From the NCBI RefSeq assembly GCF_001640805.2, contig NW_026115281.1:1-64000 (forward strand): a DNA stretch of 64,000 bases, given 5' to 3'. Origin of the DNA: Lates calcarifer (lineage: Eukaryota; Chordata; Actinopteri; Centropomidae). Shown piece by piece: positions 12,401 to 23,700 of this stretch. Below the pieces are notes generated by a model, which saw only the letters and a program-made list of their open reading frames with translations, did no database searches and had not been told where the DNA came from. A program made the translations under genes and the position numbers. Numbering within the stretch: the stretch's first letter is position 1; every line of letters begins with the position of its first letter.

Positions 12401-15400
12401 TGCACATCATTTGTTTCAGGGTTGATTTTTGCTTTGATGTCTACTGCTGTTGTGGTTATTATTTTTTAAATCATTTGTCTTGTTTTTTCCCCCCTTCACA
12501 GTGAAATCAAAGATGGATCATACACTGATTTTGATTTGAGTCAGGACTGTGATTTACATAATGGTGTGGCTCATGGTTTGTAGTTTGCATACCCTCACAT
12601 CACTTCATAAGCTTCCTTTGATTCATACAGCTGAGAAATAATGTTTGTCAGTCTTTGAGACACTGTAATGTGAGTCTTTCATATAGTGCTTTACAGTATT
12701 TGCTGTATTTACAGTATTTCCCGTCCTGTTAGTTGATGTTTCTGGACACACTCAGGTCATTTCTCTTTATCTGTGTGTCACATACAAATTTTTAGTTTCT
12801 TCTTCAAAAGCCTCTCTGTTTAAAAACATAAGTCTATGTACATTACATGCTGTCAGATATATTGTGTTATTAATCATCTTCAGTGTTATTTTGTTGATTA
12901 CTGAGTAGCAAGAGCAGTTTTGTTCAAAAGTTGTGCAGTTTAGTAAACCCACATGTTTTGGCTAAATCAGTTTAGAGATAGGTCTGTATCTTGTCTTGGT
13001 AAAGTTATTTTCTAAATATTGTTTTTCTGGTTTTTCCCTCAAAGATGGATCATACACTGACTTTGATTTGCCTCTTAGGTAAGAGTCAGGACTGTGATTT
13101 ACATAATCGTATGGCTCATGGTTTATAGTTTGCATACCCTCACGACACTTCCTTCCTTAGATTCATATAGCTGAGAAATAATGTGACTCTTTCATATGGT
13201 GCTCGACAGTATTTGCTATATTTACAGTATTTCCCATCCTGTTAGTTGGTGTGAAATGCCTGGATGTCTGTCGCATACAAAATTCATATCTAAATTCACC
13301 AGCTGGAATGGATGGTAGGCCGAGTTTCAATAGGCAAAATTGAAAACTTGAATATTTGCTTTATCATCAACCTGCAGGATTTGGCTTCACCCCCTTTGCT
13401 CACCTCCCCACTCGTATGTACCACTATGTCGACATCCCACTGAACTTCACCGAAGCCCAGAATTACTGCAGAGAGAAATTCACTGATCTAGCGACCATCA
13501 GAAGCATGGAGGACATGAACATGTTGAACAGAACAACAGGTATGACAGATGGAATGTGGATCGGACTGAATGATGACCTGAAATCCTGGAAGACAGCTTT
13601 GGGTCATGATGCTAACTCCTGGAGATGGTCAGTGACGGGACAAACAAGCAAAAGCAATTACTCCAACTGGTATCCAGGTCAACCACTTTTTAGTGGAGCA
13701 AATCAGACATGTGTGGTAATAGACATTGACGGAGAATGGCATGATCGCGACTGTGAATACAAACTAAGGAGTGTTTGTTTTGGTAAGAAAGACTTTTTTT
13801 GGGTTTCCATCCATATGGTCACTAATTGTGTCTGTTGTCAACAGTGAATTTTTAGAGTGAACCAAATCAGTAAAGTTGCAGAACAATGAGCTAAAAGTCT
13901 GTAATGGAGGAGAGCTGTTCCAACAGTTTTAGAAACTAAATAAGAAAACATTCCGGCAAATTTTTGAATTTCACTCTCAGCAGAAATGTGCTATATTCAC
14001 AAATGCAAACATATAGGTCTTAATCATAATAGTGTGCTAAAATATTATGGTAATTGTTACTTTGGTTTCACTTCTTTTTGTTGCAGATACAAATGCAAAT
14101 GGAAAAAGCTATGTGCTTGTCTCAATGATGCAAACATGGAAGGAAGCCCAGGCATACTGCAGACAGTACCACACTGACCTGGCATCTGTCGAGAATGCCG
14201 AGGAGAACGAAGCCCTGCGGTCCTTAATTACAACAGGTTTGGTGTGGACTGGTCTGTACCGAGTACCATGGACTTGGTCAGACAAGAGCAGCAGCAACTT
14301 CACAAACTGGTATCCTGGAGAGCCAGATAATGTTAACAACAACCAGCACTGTGTGTTTGAGAGTGCACTTCACCAATGGAGTGACACTGAATGCTCAAGA
14401 AAATTAGGCTTCCTCTGCCATGAAGGTAACACACAGAAATTTCAATACTATCAAGACAAACTCAGATCATTGAGTCAAATCATCATGTGTCTCTTTGGTT
14501 GGTGTGTTTGTGTGTGTGTCGGGCTGTCAAGACGCAAAGTTGAAGACCATCTTCAGGATGAAGATGAAGACTGAAGCTGACATGACAGACATAGCTGTTA
14601 ACTCCAAGATTGTCCAACAGGTACAACTTCTTCTCTCCTTCATTGGCCCTTTCTTTGATTTGGTAAAATGAGAGGGAATGGAACCATAACTATGAAAGTA
14701 GAAACTGCTGCTACAGAGAATTTTACACACACAAAAAGAAAAAGGCTTCTAACGTTTCTTCTCCCTCCTCAGATGAGTTCACAACTAACAAACCAGGGAT
14801 GGACTAACTTCAAACTGCGATGGAGTTTTCAGCCCAGAAAACTAAAGGAGGAGAAAGATGAAGACTATTGTGAAGTCTAATGTTTTTCAGTAAGATAGAA
14901 TAACATCCTTCATGGTTTCATAAGTGACAGTAGTGACTTTGTAGTAAAATGAAGTATTGCTTGATGTAATTTTAATACTTTAATAGCATTTTCAGAAGTG
15001 AATGAATACACCTTTACTGTAATGTTGTATTCAAATAATGTGAGAAACGATATAGCTTATATTTAATCAAAATGTTTTACTTAATTGAGCTTTTATTGAT
15101 TTGATGTTTATGAATTGCTTTAGACAGAAAATGTGTGTGGCAATAGGAAATGTGAAAGTAGAAACATCTTTCAAATACAAACTTCTAAACTTCTCTCATT
15201 TCAAAATCTATAATTTCTGAAATTTCACAACAAAATCAAACATCAGAGAAAAAACTAAAAACTGAACCCAGATGTGAATCTGAACTTCTTCTTTTCCGTG
15301 AATCATGTGACAACCCATCAGATTTATTTAATGACCCTTGGGAGGGGCCCGACCCTCAGGTTGGGAACCAGTGGATAAAACTTGTGTACTTTTACTTAAA

Positions 15401-18400
15401 CAGGGATTTAAGTAGGGATTAGTACTAGTTGAATTCCCTCTGACAGATCAAGATGCTGATCTGTCAGATCTGAACTGAGGTTTGTGTTTGTCCTGGTGGA
15501 TGATTGACAGATTGTGAAGTTGCCGTTGTTACTGAATAAAAACTTAACAATTCACCAACAATTTAACAATTTACTACATTAAAGTTTAGACTCGGACAAA
15601 CACACACAGTCTAACACAGTTAATTGTGTTGTACAATTATAATATATAATAATATAAGTATAAGGAACTTTTTTGTAATTTGTGTTTATTTTAGCATCAG
15701 TATCTATGCGATATAAGGATCTAGGTGTTTTTAAAGTGATGGTCATTTTATTTTTTGAAGCCTATTAAATGATTTTTGACTGTTTTGGCTTTTATGGGTG
15801 TAATTTAAAGATTAAAGATTTTGAAAATTTGGTATCAGTTATTTAGAAAATAGTAAAAAGCTCCATTGAATTCAGGTAAATATTCATTACTATTCAATTG
15901 AATTGTCTTCCTGCCTCTAAACAAAATAAATAAATCTATTGTTATATTTATTTGAAGTGTGGTTTTCCTGCTTTAATGTATATATTTATTTTATTTAAAT
16001 TGTTTTATTAGTTTTTATTTATATATCCAGTTTATACTCTTAAATTAAAAACTGTATTATCGTCACTTTACCTGTGGTCTCCTCCCAGCATCACAGACGT
16101 GTGTCCATCCCTCTTCACGGCATGCACCGCCTCTGACAGCCTCTGGTTGGCGCTGCCCACCGCCCTCACGTGTTTCACCCGGCCGATGGGTTCATCATCG
16201 ACCACCTCCTCGAATACCAGGTTCCCATAATCCTTCACTGCACAGCCTGCAGACACAAACACAGAAAATGTTAAACACTCTAAAGATTAAATTTAAGAAT
16301 CAGTGACTGCGAGCGACAGTGAGCGAGAAAATGTCAGTAATTGGATATTTACAATGTTTATTACAGCATCAACAGTGAACAGTTTCTCGTTACAAAGTCG
16401 TTTTTACGTCATATTTTCAAATTATTAGAAACCAGATGATTCTATTTTTACAAGAAACTTTTCTCGTCGTAACAATGACAAAAGTTAGTTTTTTGTTGAC
16501 TTTGTGAAACTAAAAGTTTCTGGTAAAAATGAAAAAAAAAAAAAAACTCTGTTATGATAACATGAACATAACGACAAATGACTTTGAAGATACATACATT
16601 CACCGGCCACTTCATTAGGTTCAGTGTTAACGCAAATATCAGCCAATCACACGGCAGCAACTCAACACAGTCATGTGGACATGGTGAAGACAACCTGCTA
16701 AAGTTAGACCAAGAGTCTGAGAGTCTTTGTGAGTCATCAAGATCACATGGCTCAAGGTGTGAATGGGGGTTAAATCATCTGGGTAAGGATCTCAGGACTG
16801 TTACAGGAGGACTGATAGTTGGTGTTGTAGGCTACCACCTCTGTTTTTAGATGGTCATGACAACAGGATGGGTCAAAGACTCCCAGGACCACCTCCAAGA
16901 GGTTAAATACCTGGGACCCCCCAACCAGCCTTTAGACCTGATGAAGCTTTTCAGATGAGAAACATCTTTAAGAAACTAAAAGACGTCCATTTGCCTTCAA
17001 CTCTAGCACTTAACACTGCCATGACCTGGATGAACTGAGAACCTACACAGATGTCATTTAAGTGACTTGAATGTGGCATGGTTGTTGGTCTGAGTATTTC
17101 AGGAACTGCTGATCTACTGAGATTTTCCCACATTTTCACAACCATCTCCAGGGTTTCTGGTCTGACGAGTCTCGACTTCTGGGACATCAATAACAACATG
17201 AAAGCATGGATCCATACTGCCTTGTATCAACGGTTCAGTCCTTAGTACCAACTGAGCCTCATTTAAACTGGACATGGATGCTGACCATTGAAGAGAGTGA
17301 ATTCTTACGTTATGGCCAAAAACATGTTTCTGAAACTCTTGGTTTAGAGACTGAGACTGAGAAATCATCCTGCACAAACCTTTAACCACTGCAGGTTTGT
17401 TTTCCCAGAATGCTCAGTGTGAACATTAACAGTGCACCACACTGTGTGGAAATCATTTTGTTTTGCAATGTAAACAGGTCTGACAGGATGATGACCTCTG
17501 AAACTTTTACTTCAGTTCAAGGAGCCTGTACCTGATTATTTCCGCTGGGTGATATTTAATATATTATATATTATTCTCCACTATTTTTATTTTACTAATC
17601 ACAGTCTGTCGTTGTCTCAGAGTTTTTAAAGTTTCACTAAAACAGTGACTTCACCTCTAAAACTTCTCACATTTCAAAATCTGTCATTTCCAAACTTTCA
17701 CAACAAAATCAAGCATCACTGAATCAGAGCTGTGTTTCTTCTTCTTTCCCATGAATCAACATGATGATAGAATTCCTACAGAGACAGAGCTTTTTATTAC
17801 AGAGTAAGATCCTTTTACTTTAACCATAAACATCTCTATATATCACTACCAGACTCCATTGACAAAAACAGGAATTTTACTGGGCGCTGCTGGAATACCA
17901 CTGCCTCCATCTGTTAGTGTGTTTGTGTTACTGTGTGACTTTCAGTGGTGGAAGAAGTAATCAGATACTTTACTGAAGTAAAAGTACCACACAGTAACAC
18001 AAACACACTAACAGATGGAGGCAGTGGTATTCCAGCAGCGCCCAGTAAAATTCCTGTTTTTGTCAATGGAGTCTGGTATGTGAGTGTGTAGCTGACTTTT
18101 TTTTGCCCTGGGCCTGTGTGTTACCTGAGAGGTAACACAGCTGCACTTCCTCCATAAACACAAACACACACACACAGACACACACAGATCTATTTCTGTG
18201 TTGTGTGGTTATGTGTTGTTGGAAGATCAAGGTCGCACACCTCTCAGATCTCATCTGCTGTGAGCCATTAATAAAACCGAGTGTGCAGCTTGACTCGGAT
18301 CACACGTGAGCACACAACAACAACACACACAGACACACACACAGGTCTGATCCTACTCAGAGCTGTAATTCTCATGAGATTTAAAGTCGTGTCCCAGATA

Positions 18401-19464
18401 CACACTGACTGTCATCACCCTGTGATAATAAACATCAACATGCAGGTTTAAAGGTGCGTTTCAGAGGTTGGAACTGGGAGTGATGTCACCTACGAGTTGA
18501 CGACATTCTAGACAACAATTCTAAATTCTAGATAACCTAGCTAACGTTCTACTTTTCCAAGACTTCTTTTAGCTTATCTGAGTTATCTTTGCATAACTCC
18601 AACCTGAGCAGCCAGGATCACATCAAACACCTGTACAGGACTTTTAATCTGTGATGACACGTCAACAAGTTAAATTTCTGTCAAACCACTACTGACTTTT
18701 ATTTACTCAAGTAGTTTCATTTGTAAGTGTTGTATGTAAAAATATTACTTTGTAAAGTAACTACAGCTGTCAGATATTTGTAATCCTGTGTTTTACTCTG
18801 AAATGTAGAGTAGAAGTAGAAAGTAGCATGACTCAAGTAAAACACATGTACCTTAAATTTGTAGTTGAGTAAATGTACTTAGTTACTGTCCACCACAGCA
18901 TGTTAAAATACTGATACCTGAGTAAAAGTGCCTGTAAAGTGTAACTGTACTTAGTTACTCTCCTACCTTGTTCCTGTAGTTTGTGCAGCAGTCCGGCAGC
19001 TCTGATCACGTCCGGTCCTCGCTCCACTCCACCTCTGGGCTGAAACAACACACACACACGTTTGAGCAGCTATCCTTGTGAGGACATTACACTGACTTTC
19101 AGCCAAAACCAGGACCTAGACCGTGACTCTGGTCCCCATGAGGACTACTGGTCCTGGTCTGTGTTTATGCTGAAAAAAGACATTATCTATCTCTGTGAGG
19201 ACACTCATCGACACAACCCAAACCCTGAACCTGGTCTACCCTGGACCCTAAGACCAGGTCTGAACCCTAACCCAGCCCAACCACCCAAAATGTCCTCACT
19301 TTTCCTACATGCACACACACTCACACACATTGGTGTCCTCGTGCCCTCACCTGTCCCTTGCAGAAAGGTGCTCCTATGATCCCCACTGACCGGCCCTGAT
19401 GATGATGACGATGATGATGATGAAGGCTCCGCGCGAGCTGCCGCAGCGTCCTCGCGCTCCTCAT
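9481..19464 (-). CDS. arg2: Arginase-2, mitochondrial
   Basis: Eight coding exons: 19351-19464, 18967-19039, 16072-16246, 10991-11150, 10815-10909, 10316-10420, 10085-10221 and 9481-9644. They sum to 1023 bases, a 340-residue protein (human ARG2 is about 354). All junctions are GT-AG and keep frame. Arginase hydrolyses arginine to ornithine and urea with a two-manganese centre. The metal-binding motifs are visible: GGDHS across the exon 3/4 junction, DAHADIN in exon 4 and [10 protein letters not shown] in exon 7. [10 protein letters not shown] is in the last exon. The N-terminus ([13 protein letters not shown]) is arginine-rich with no early acidic residue, as in a mitochondrial presequence, which favours ARG2 over cytosolic ARG1. 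It is followed by an unusual HHHHRHHH stretch. Intron 3 (about 4.9 kb) carries a lectin gene on the other strand. No frame break was found. Confidence 0.96.
9700..10030. repeat. Decayed minisatellite in arg2 intron
   Basis: Diverged repeats of about 30 bp built on caaagagatgcaaaacaacc and ctcaaagagatg fill most of the intron between arg2 exons 7 and 8. The copies differ by many substitutions. Confidence 0.65.
11180..11930. other. AT-rich arg2 intron sequence
   Basis: Strongly A/T-rich stretch with scattered poly-A and ATAAAA motifs between arg2 exon 4 and the start of the lectin gene. I see no exon, RNA gene or recognisable element in it. Confidence 0.5.
11970..12129 (+). promoter_or_regulatory. 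Candidate promoter and 5' untranslated exon of the lectin gene
   Basis: A TATA-like atatttaaatag near 11976 is followed by an open stretch that ends in a consensus donor, CCT/GTGAGT, at 12130. The nearest good acceptor downstream (ttttccctcaaag) lies directly before the lectin ATG. This arrangement suggests an untranslated first exon. It is inferred from splice-like signals only. Confidence 0.35.
12495..12740 (+). pseudogene. Decayed duplicate of the lectin leader exon
   Basis: This stretch is a close copy of 13033-13260, covering the leader exon and its flanking intron. Here the leader reads ATG GAT CAT ACA CTG ATT TTG ATT and then TGA at 12537. A deletion of about 12 bases has removed the last codons and the GTAAGA donor that are present in the working copy. 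It can therefore neither splice normally nor encode the signal peptide. Confidence 0.8.
13045..14880 (+). CDS. Two-CTLD C-type lectin, mannose-receptor-like, nested in arg2
   Basis: Five exons (13045-13078, 13378-13782, 14087-14425, 14532-14620, 14773-14880) join in frame to 324 residues. The first encodes a short hydrophobic leader ([12 protein letters not shown]). Exons 2 and 3 each encode a C-type lectin domain with the WIGL/WTGL and NWYPG signatures and the paired cysteines. The calcium and sugar motifs are altered: domain 1 has PGQP where EPN is usual and WHD in place of WND; domain 2 has EPD and WSD. Sugar binding through calcium is therefore doubtful for domain 1. Exons 4 and 5 encode a charged tail containing QLTNQGW and FKLRW, typical of teleost lectins annotated as macrophage mannose receptor-like. 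There is no transmembrane segment after the lectin domains, so secretion is likely. The acceptor of exon 4 is weak. The gene lies wholly inside arg2 intron 3 on the opposite strand. Confidence 0.88.
14881..16071. other. Lectin 3' flank and rest of arg2 intron 3
   Basis: The likely lectin 3' untranslated region runs from 14881 to an AATAAA at 15535-15540. The rest is AT-rich arg2 intron up to exon 3. I see no further gene. Confidence 0.5.
16600..17290 (+). mobile_element. Degenerate Tc1-like DNA transposon with a foreign fragment inside
   Basis: It begins with a terminal-repeat-like caccggccacttcattaggt near 16602. It continues with stretches matching the fish Tc1-like family: ccaatcacacggcagcaact, then acttgaatgtggcatggttg and tgagtatttcaggaactg. 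Further on are aacatgaaagcatggatcc and ccttgtatcaacggttcag. Large internal parts of the transposase are missing. From about 16690 to 17040 it is interrupted by unrelated sequence (gatgaagcttttcagatgag and others) that looks like a piece of another repeat. No open transposase remains, and I cannot locate the right terminal repeat. Confidence 0.75.
17831..18078. mobile_element. Foldback MITE, copy 1
   Basis: A long inverted repeat. It opens with taccagactccattgacaa and ggaataccactgcctccatc and closes with the reverse complements (gatggaggcagtggtattcc, caatggagtctggta). The arms exceed 80 bp around a short centre, agtggtggaagaagtaatc. It has no coding capacity. It lies in an arg2 intron, and related copies are at 24187 and 29946. 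Confidence 0.85.
18690..18965 (-). mobile_element. hAT-like non-autonomous element fragment
   Basis: On the minus strand the end reads ctgtggtggacagtaactaa followed by gtacatttactcaacta, close to the common fish hAT-type terminal motif (tggtggaaagtaactaagta). Internal matches include tactctgaaatgtagagtag. A second partial terminus is at 18945-18965. There is no coding capacity. Confidence 0.55.
19402..19424. repeat. arg2: Coding trinucleotide repeat (GAT/ATC)
   Basis: An imperfect GAT run in arg2 exon 1. Read on the gene strand it is CAT/CAC-type codons, giving the HHHHRHHH stretch just after the mitochondrial presequence. Confidence 0.85.
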
Positions 19465-20079
19465 GCTGACACACACACACACACACACACAAGCGCCGCC
19501 ACCGACCGACGGACTCGCGGACAGAGGACCCGCGAGCCTCCTTAAAAACTACCCCGTTACGTCACCGGCCGTCCTGTGGGCGGCGGCGACTGCGGCGATG
19601 ATGACGGGACACCGCGGACACGAGGAGGGTCCGTGACGAGGCGTGACGTCGCTGACGGGTTGATGAGCGGGTCAGTTATTCCCGCTCAGCTGCGCAGACT
19701 CAGTACGGTCAGAGTTAATTTATAGTAGTTAATCAGTTTATTCATCAAAGCAGCGAATCATCGCGTCATCACGTGACTTCAAAATAATTTCACATTTAAC
19801 TCAAGATTTTACCGCGAAGAACTGAGTGTTTAGGTTCCTGTTGATCAGTTTAGAACTTTAGTATTGTATTGATTCATTACTTCAGGGTAGTTGTGTTGAA
19901 TGAATCAGATAAAACCTTGTACAGAGTAAATTTATTGGAACCTTACTGACACTGTAACATCCTGTAAATCACAGACTGGATTAGCTACGAGAGCTTTATT
20001 GAATTCTATGCGTTTTTTTATTTGTCCTGTTTCTGTTAAAGATGTGTTTTTATTAATCATCTGCTAAACATTGTTGTAA

Positions 20080-20175
20080 ATCAAGCACTCCCAGCCTGAC
20101 CCCCAAACTCCCCAGATCCCAATCAGATCCAGTATCTGTGCCAATCCTCCACCTGGTGTTGCAGTGTTTGTGCTT
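20080..20175. mobile_element. Short fragment of a Tc1-like repeat family
   Basis: The stretch with actccccagatcccaatc and agatccagtatctgtg resembles the internal part of the repeat at 44783-45102 (ctcctccagatccaaatctg, atccagcgtttgtggg). It is short and has no termini. Confidence 0.4.
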
Positions 20176-20543
20176 TAGTTTCTATTTGTTGCTGATTCAC
20201 AGTCGGGTGATAAATTAACAGAAAAATCAACATTAAGTTTCTCAGTAAGACGTTGATTCATCACGTAAAGTCAGAACAGCTTCAATGATCTTTGTCCTGA
20301 TGGAAACAACATTTTTCCAAAAGATGAAACCTGCAGATGTTTAACTGGGATGAGATCTGGAGTAAGTAACGCAGTAGAGTTTAGTTTTTAAAAAAGAAAA
20401 ATGCAGCAGAGATCAGTAACTTAATGCAGACTCTGATAAAAATAAAAAAAAAACAGTTTGGTTTAAAAAAAAAAACAAACAAACAGAAAACACAGTAAAG
20501 TTCATTGAAAAAAACACTAGAGTTCAGTAAAGAAAGGATCGGA

Positions 20544-20549
20544 TTTATT
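20544..20549 (-). terminator. heatr1: Candidate polyadenylation signal for heatr1
   Basis: AATAAA on the minus strand, about 200 bp past the heatr1 stop at 20745. Other matches nearby (around 20615) are possible alternatives. Confidence 0.4.
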
Positions 20550-20744
20550 TGAGGCTCTATTTTCTCTTCAAAATCAAATCAACCAAAATAAAGAGATGGA
20601 GCTGACGCAGTGTTTTATTCATTTCTTTTACTTAAAAAGTAGAAATCTGACTTCAGATCAGAGATAAACTGTGTTGACTTTAAATTCTAGTCTGAACTTC
20701 TCACCTGTTGTGTGTCTGTCTCATACTGTGTGTGTGTGTGTGTG

Positions 20745-23700
20745 TTAGAAGTAGCTCTGCAGTGGTTCTCCCAGGATGTTCTCCATCTCCTGAACGACTC
20801 TCTGGACCTGCTGCTCCACCTCCTCACACTCGTCTGAAAAACAAACACACACTCGTCACACACACACACCTTAACCAGTCTGAGCTCACAGGTACAGGTG
20901 TGACACACTGACACCTGTATCCTCTCTGTCTGTCTTCATCATAGATTATATGATAAAAAACAAAAAGGAATAATGTGAATACAGTGTGGTGTGTGTGTGG
21001 TGTGTGTGTGTGTGTGTGTCCTCACCCTCCATCAGCTCAGCCAGGAAGGGGATGGTCTCTGGCAGCAGCACCATGTAGTTTTCCTTCAGCTTCGACGCCA
21101 ACTCCATCAACATCAACAGAGAGGAGAAACGCACCTGAGGAGGAGGAGGAGGAGGAGGAGGAGAGGAGGAGGAGAGGAGGAGGAGGAGGAGGAGAGAGGG
21201 AGGGGGGGGGAGGAGGAGGGGAGGAGGAGGAGGAGGAGGAGGAGGAGAGGAGAGGATCAGTTACAGTTTTTAAATGAATTTCTTAATAATGTTCGTTAGC
21301 TAGTTTAGCTCCTTCTTCATGTGTTTAGTAATCAAAACTCATCAGCTGCAGACATTTCCTCTTGGCAAAGTTGGACCCAGAAACAGCTCAGTGACGTTGA
21401 CCTTTGACCTTTGACCACCAAATCCTAATCAGTTCATCCTTGACTCCACGTGAACGTCTGTGCCAAGTCTGAAGAAATTCCCTCAAGGTGTTTATTATGC
21501 AGTCGAGGGTCACAAAGCCCCGCCCCCTCAGGTGTTCAGGTGTTCTCACCTTGGCGTCGGTGTGCCTGGTCTTCAGGAGGATCTGGTAGTTGAGGGTTTT
21601 CGACTGAGAGTCGTCAGCCAGAGCCACAGAGAATTGACCCACGCAGGGAACCAGGTGCTGGGTCACCCTCTGTTGGTACACCTGTTCTCCACCTGCCAGG
21701 TTCTCCACCTGTAAACACACACAGGTCACATGTTTACACACCTGTAACTCCGTCATACTGTGAGACCAACCAATCATCTCCACCCTGAGCTGTGACACAT
21801 TTTTATTTATGAGCTGGAATCCGTGCAGGAAGTGACATCACTGACCTGCGACAGGCTCCACCCTCACCTGAGCTAAACGTCTCACCTGGTCGACGAGCGG
21901 GCCCAGCAGGGCGTCGGCTCGCTCTCTGCTCAGGAAGCGCTGAGTGTCGTACAGGAAGATCTTACGGAGACAGTCGAGGATGAACTGAAGCAGCAGAGCG
22001 CTCTTCTGTCCGCCGCCGTCCGAGTCGAACAACGACTCGTCTGAGGAGGAAGGAGAGGAGACACTCAGACATCCGCCATCTTTGTTTATTTATTTAGTTT
22101 ACCTGCCTTCAAAATAAAAGACCAGGACAATAAGAAAAACAGTGACGGCTGGTGAACGACTGCAGACGCTTCCACTGAGTTCCATCAGCAGCAGGAAAAC
22201 GAGAGAGGAGTTTGTCTGTTTGTTTGTTTGTTTGTTTGTTTGTTTGGGCTAAAGGTTAAAAATTTAACATCCACTGACAAAATCTAATTCTCTGCTGTGA
22301 AAGAGCTCCCAGTAAACTATGAGGAAAACAAATAATAAAGGGAAGTAAAATAAAATAGAAGATGATGATAAAACACGTTTAAAAACAACAACCTAATAAA
22401 ATGAAGTAGAATAAAGTAAACCAAATTCAATTTAAATAAAAATAAAAAAACAGTAGTAGAAAAGAGTATAATAAAATCAAATACAATGAGACAAAATGAA
22501 ATAAAATACATTTAGTAGCAGAAATATAATAAATCAAAAAATAAAATACAATAAAAATATATTAAAATATAAAGTAAAGTAATCAAAATAAAACACAAAA
22601 TATTAAAATGAAATAAAATTAAGTTAAATTAAGAAGGAAAAAAGTGAAGACTATAATAACATCAAAGTAGAAAAAACGTTAAGATAAAACATTTTTAAGT
22701 TTAAATAAACTAACAGCATATGAAAGTAAACTTTAATTAAATGAAATAAAACTCAGAAACCCATTAAATGAAACTGTGTAAATAAAATATCTGGCGTTAG
22801 CATCTCACCGGTCTTGGAGCTGTTGGTCTGTCGCAGCAGGTCTGAAAACGGTTTCACCAGGTTTCCTGCGAACAGGACGAACAGACCTTTGAGCCGCTCG
22901 GCGATGCAGTCGCACAGACGGTAAAACGTCAACAGACGGTCTTTACTGCCTGATTTACTCCAGTCAAACAGCTGCAGGACAAACAGAAACAGGAACGTTA
23001 ACAACACAAGAACAAATGATCAGATTGAGATTGATGACGGAGAGAAACTGGTGTCGTCACCTTGAAGAAGAGCGGTCTGAACGTGACCTCGGACAGCTTC
23101 ATCACCATGGTGATCAGACAGTCGATCACAGAGCCCTCCACCTCCGACGTCTTCTCCAGATCACCCTGAGGACGACAGGCGATACACTTTAGAATATTTA
23201 TATATGTTGCCTCAGCATCGCCCCCTGTGGAACGAGTTCAGTATTTGGATTGCAGCCGGATTCAGTTTTGGCGGGAAACAGACCTGGCAGTGTTCGGCGC
23301 GGAAGTCAAGAGCGGTGAGGAAGAAAGAGGTGAGCTCTGATTGGTGGAAGCTGAGCTGATCCTTCTCCATGTGAGCAACGTGCTCCTTCAGGATGCTCAT
23401 CAGCGCCCCCAGCTGACCCTGCAGGAGAACCGTCCGTCACTGAGGATCAGGTTTAACAAACTCTGACTCTAAACCCTGAAGTCTGAGTCAACCAATCCTG
23501 AGCTAACTGTCTGTAAGCCGAATGACATTTAGCCAGCTAATTAACTAAATTTAGCTAATGCACTAATGTTAGCTAGCTAGTTAGCTAGGCTTGCTCGCAG
23601 TGCTTAATTTGTAAATCAGGAGGTCCTGGATAACAGAGAGGGTGCGGTTCTGTGGGTCAGGAGTAGCTAGCTAGCTGACAGTGCTAAAGTTGTCACAACA

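Noticed and set aside
20975..21299. ORFs of about 100 residues rich in Glu, Arg and Gly
   Set aside because: They are translations of TG and GGA microsatellites in a heatr1 intron.
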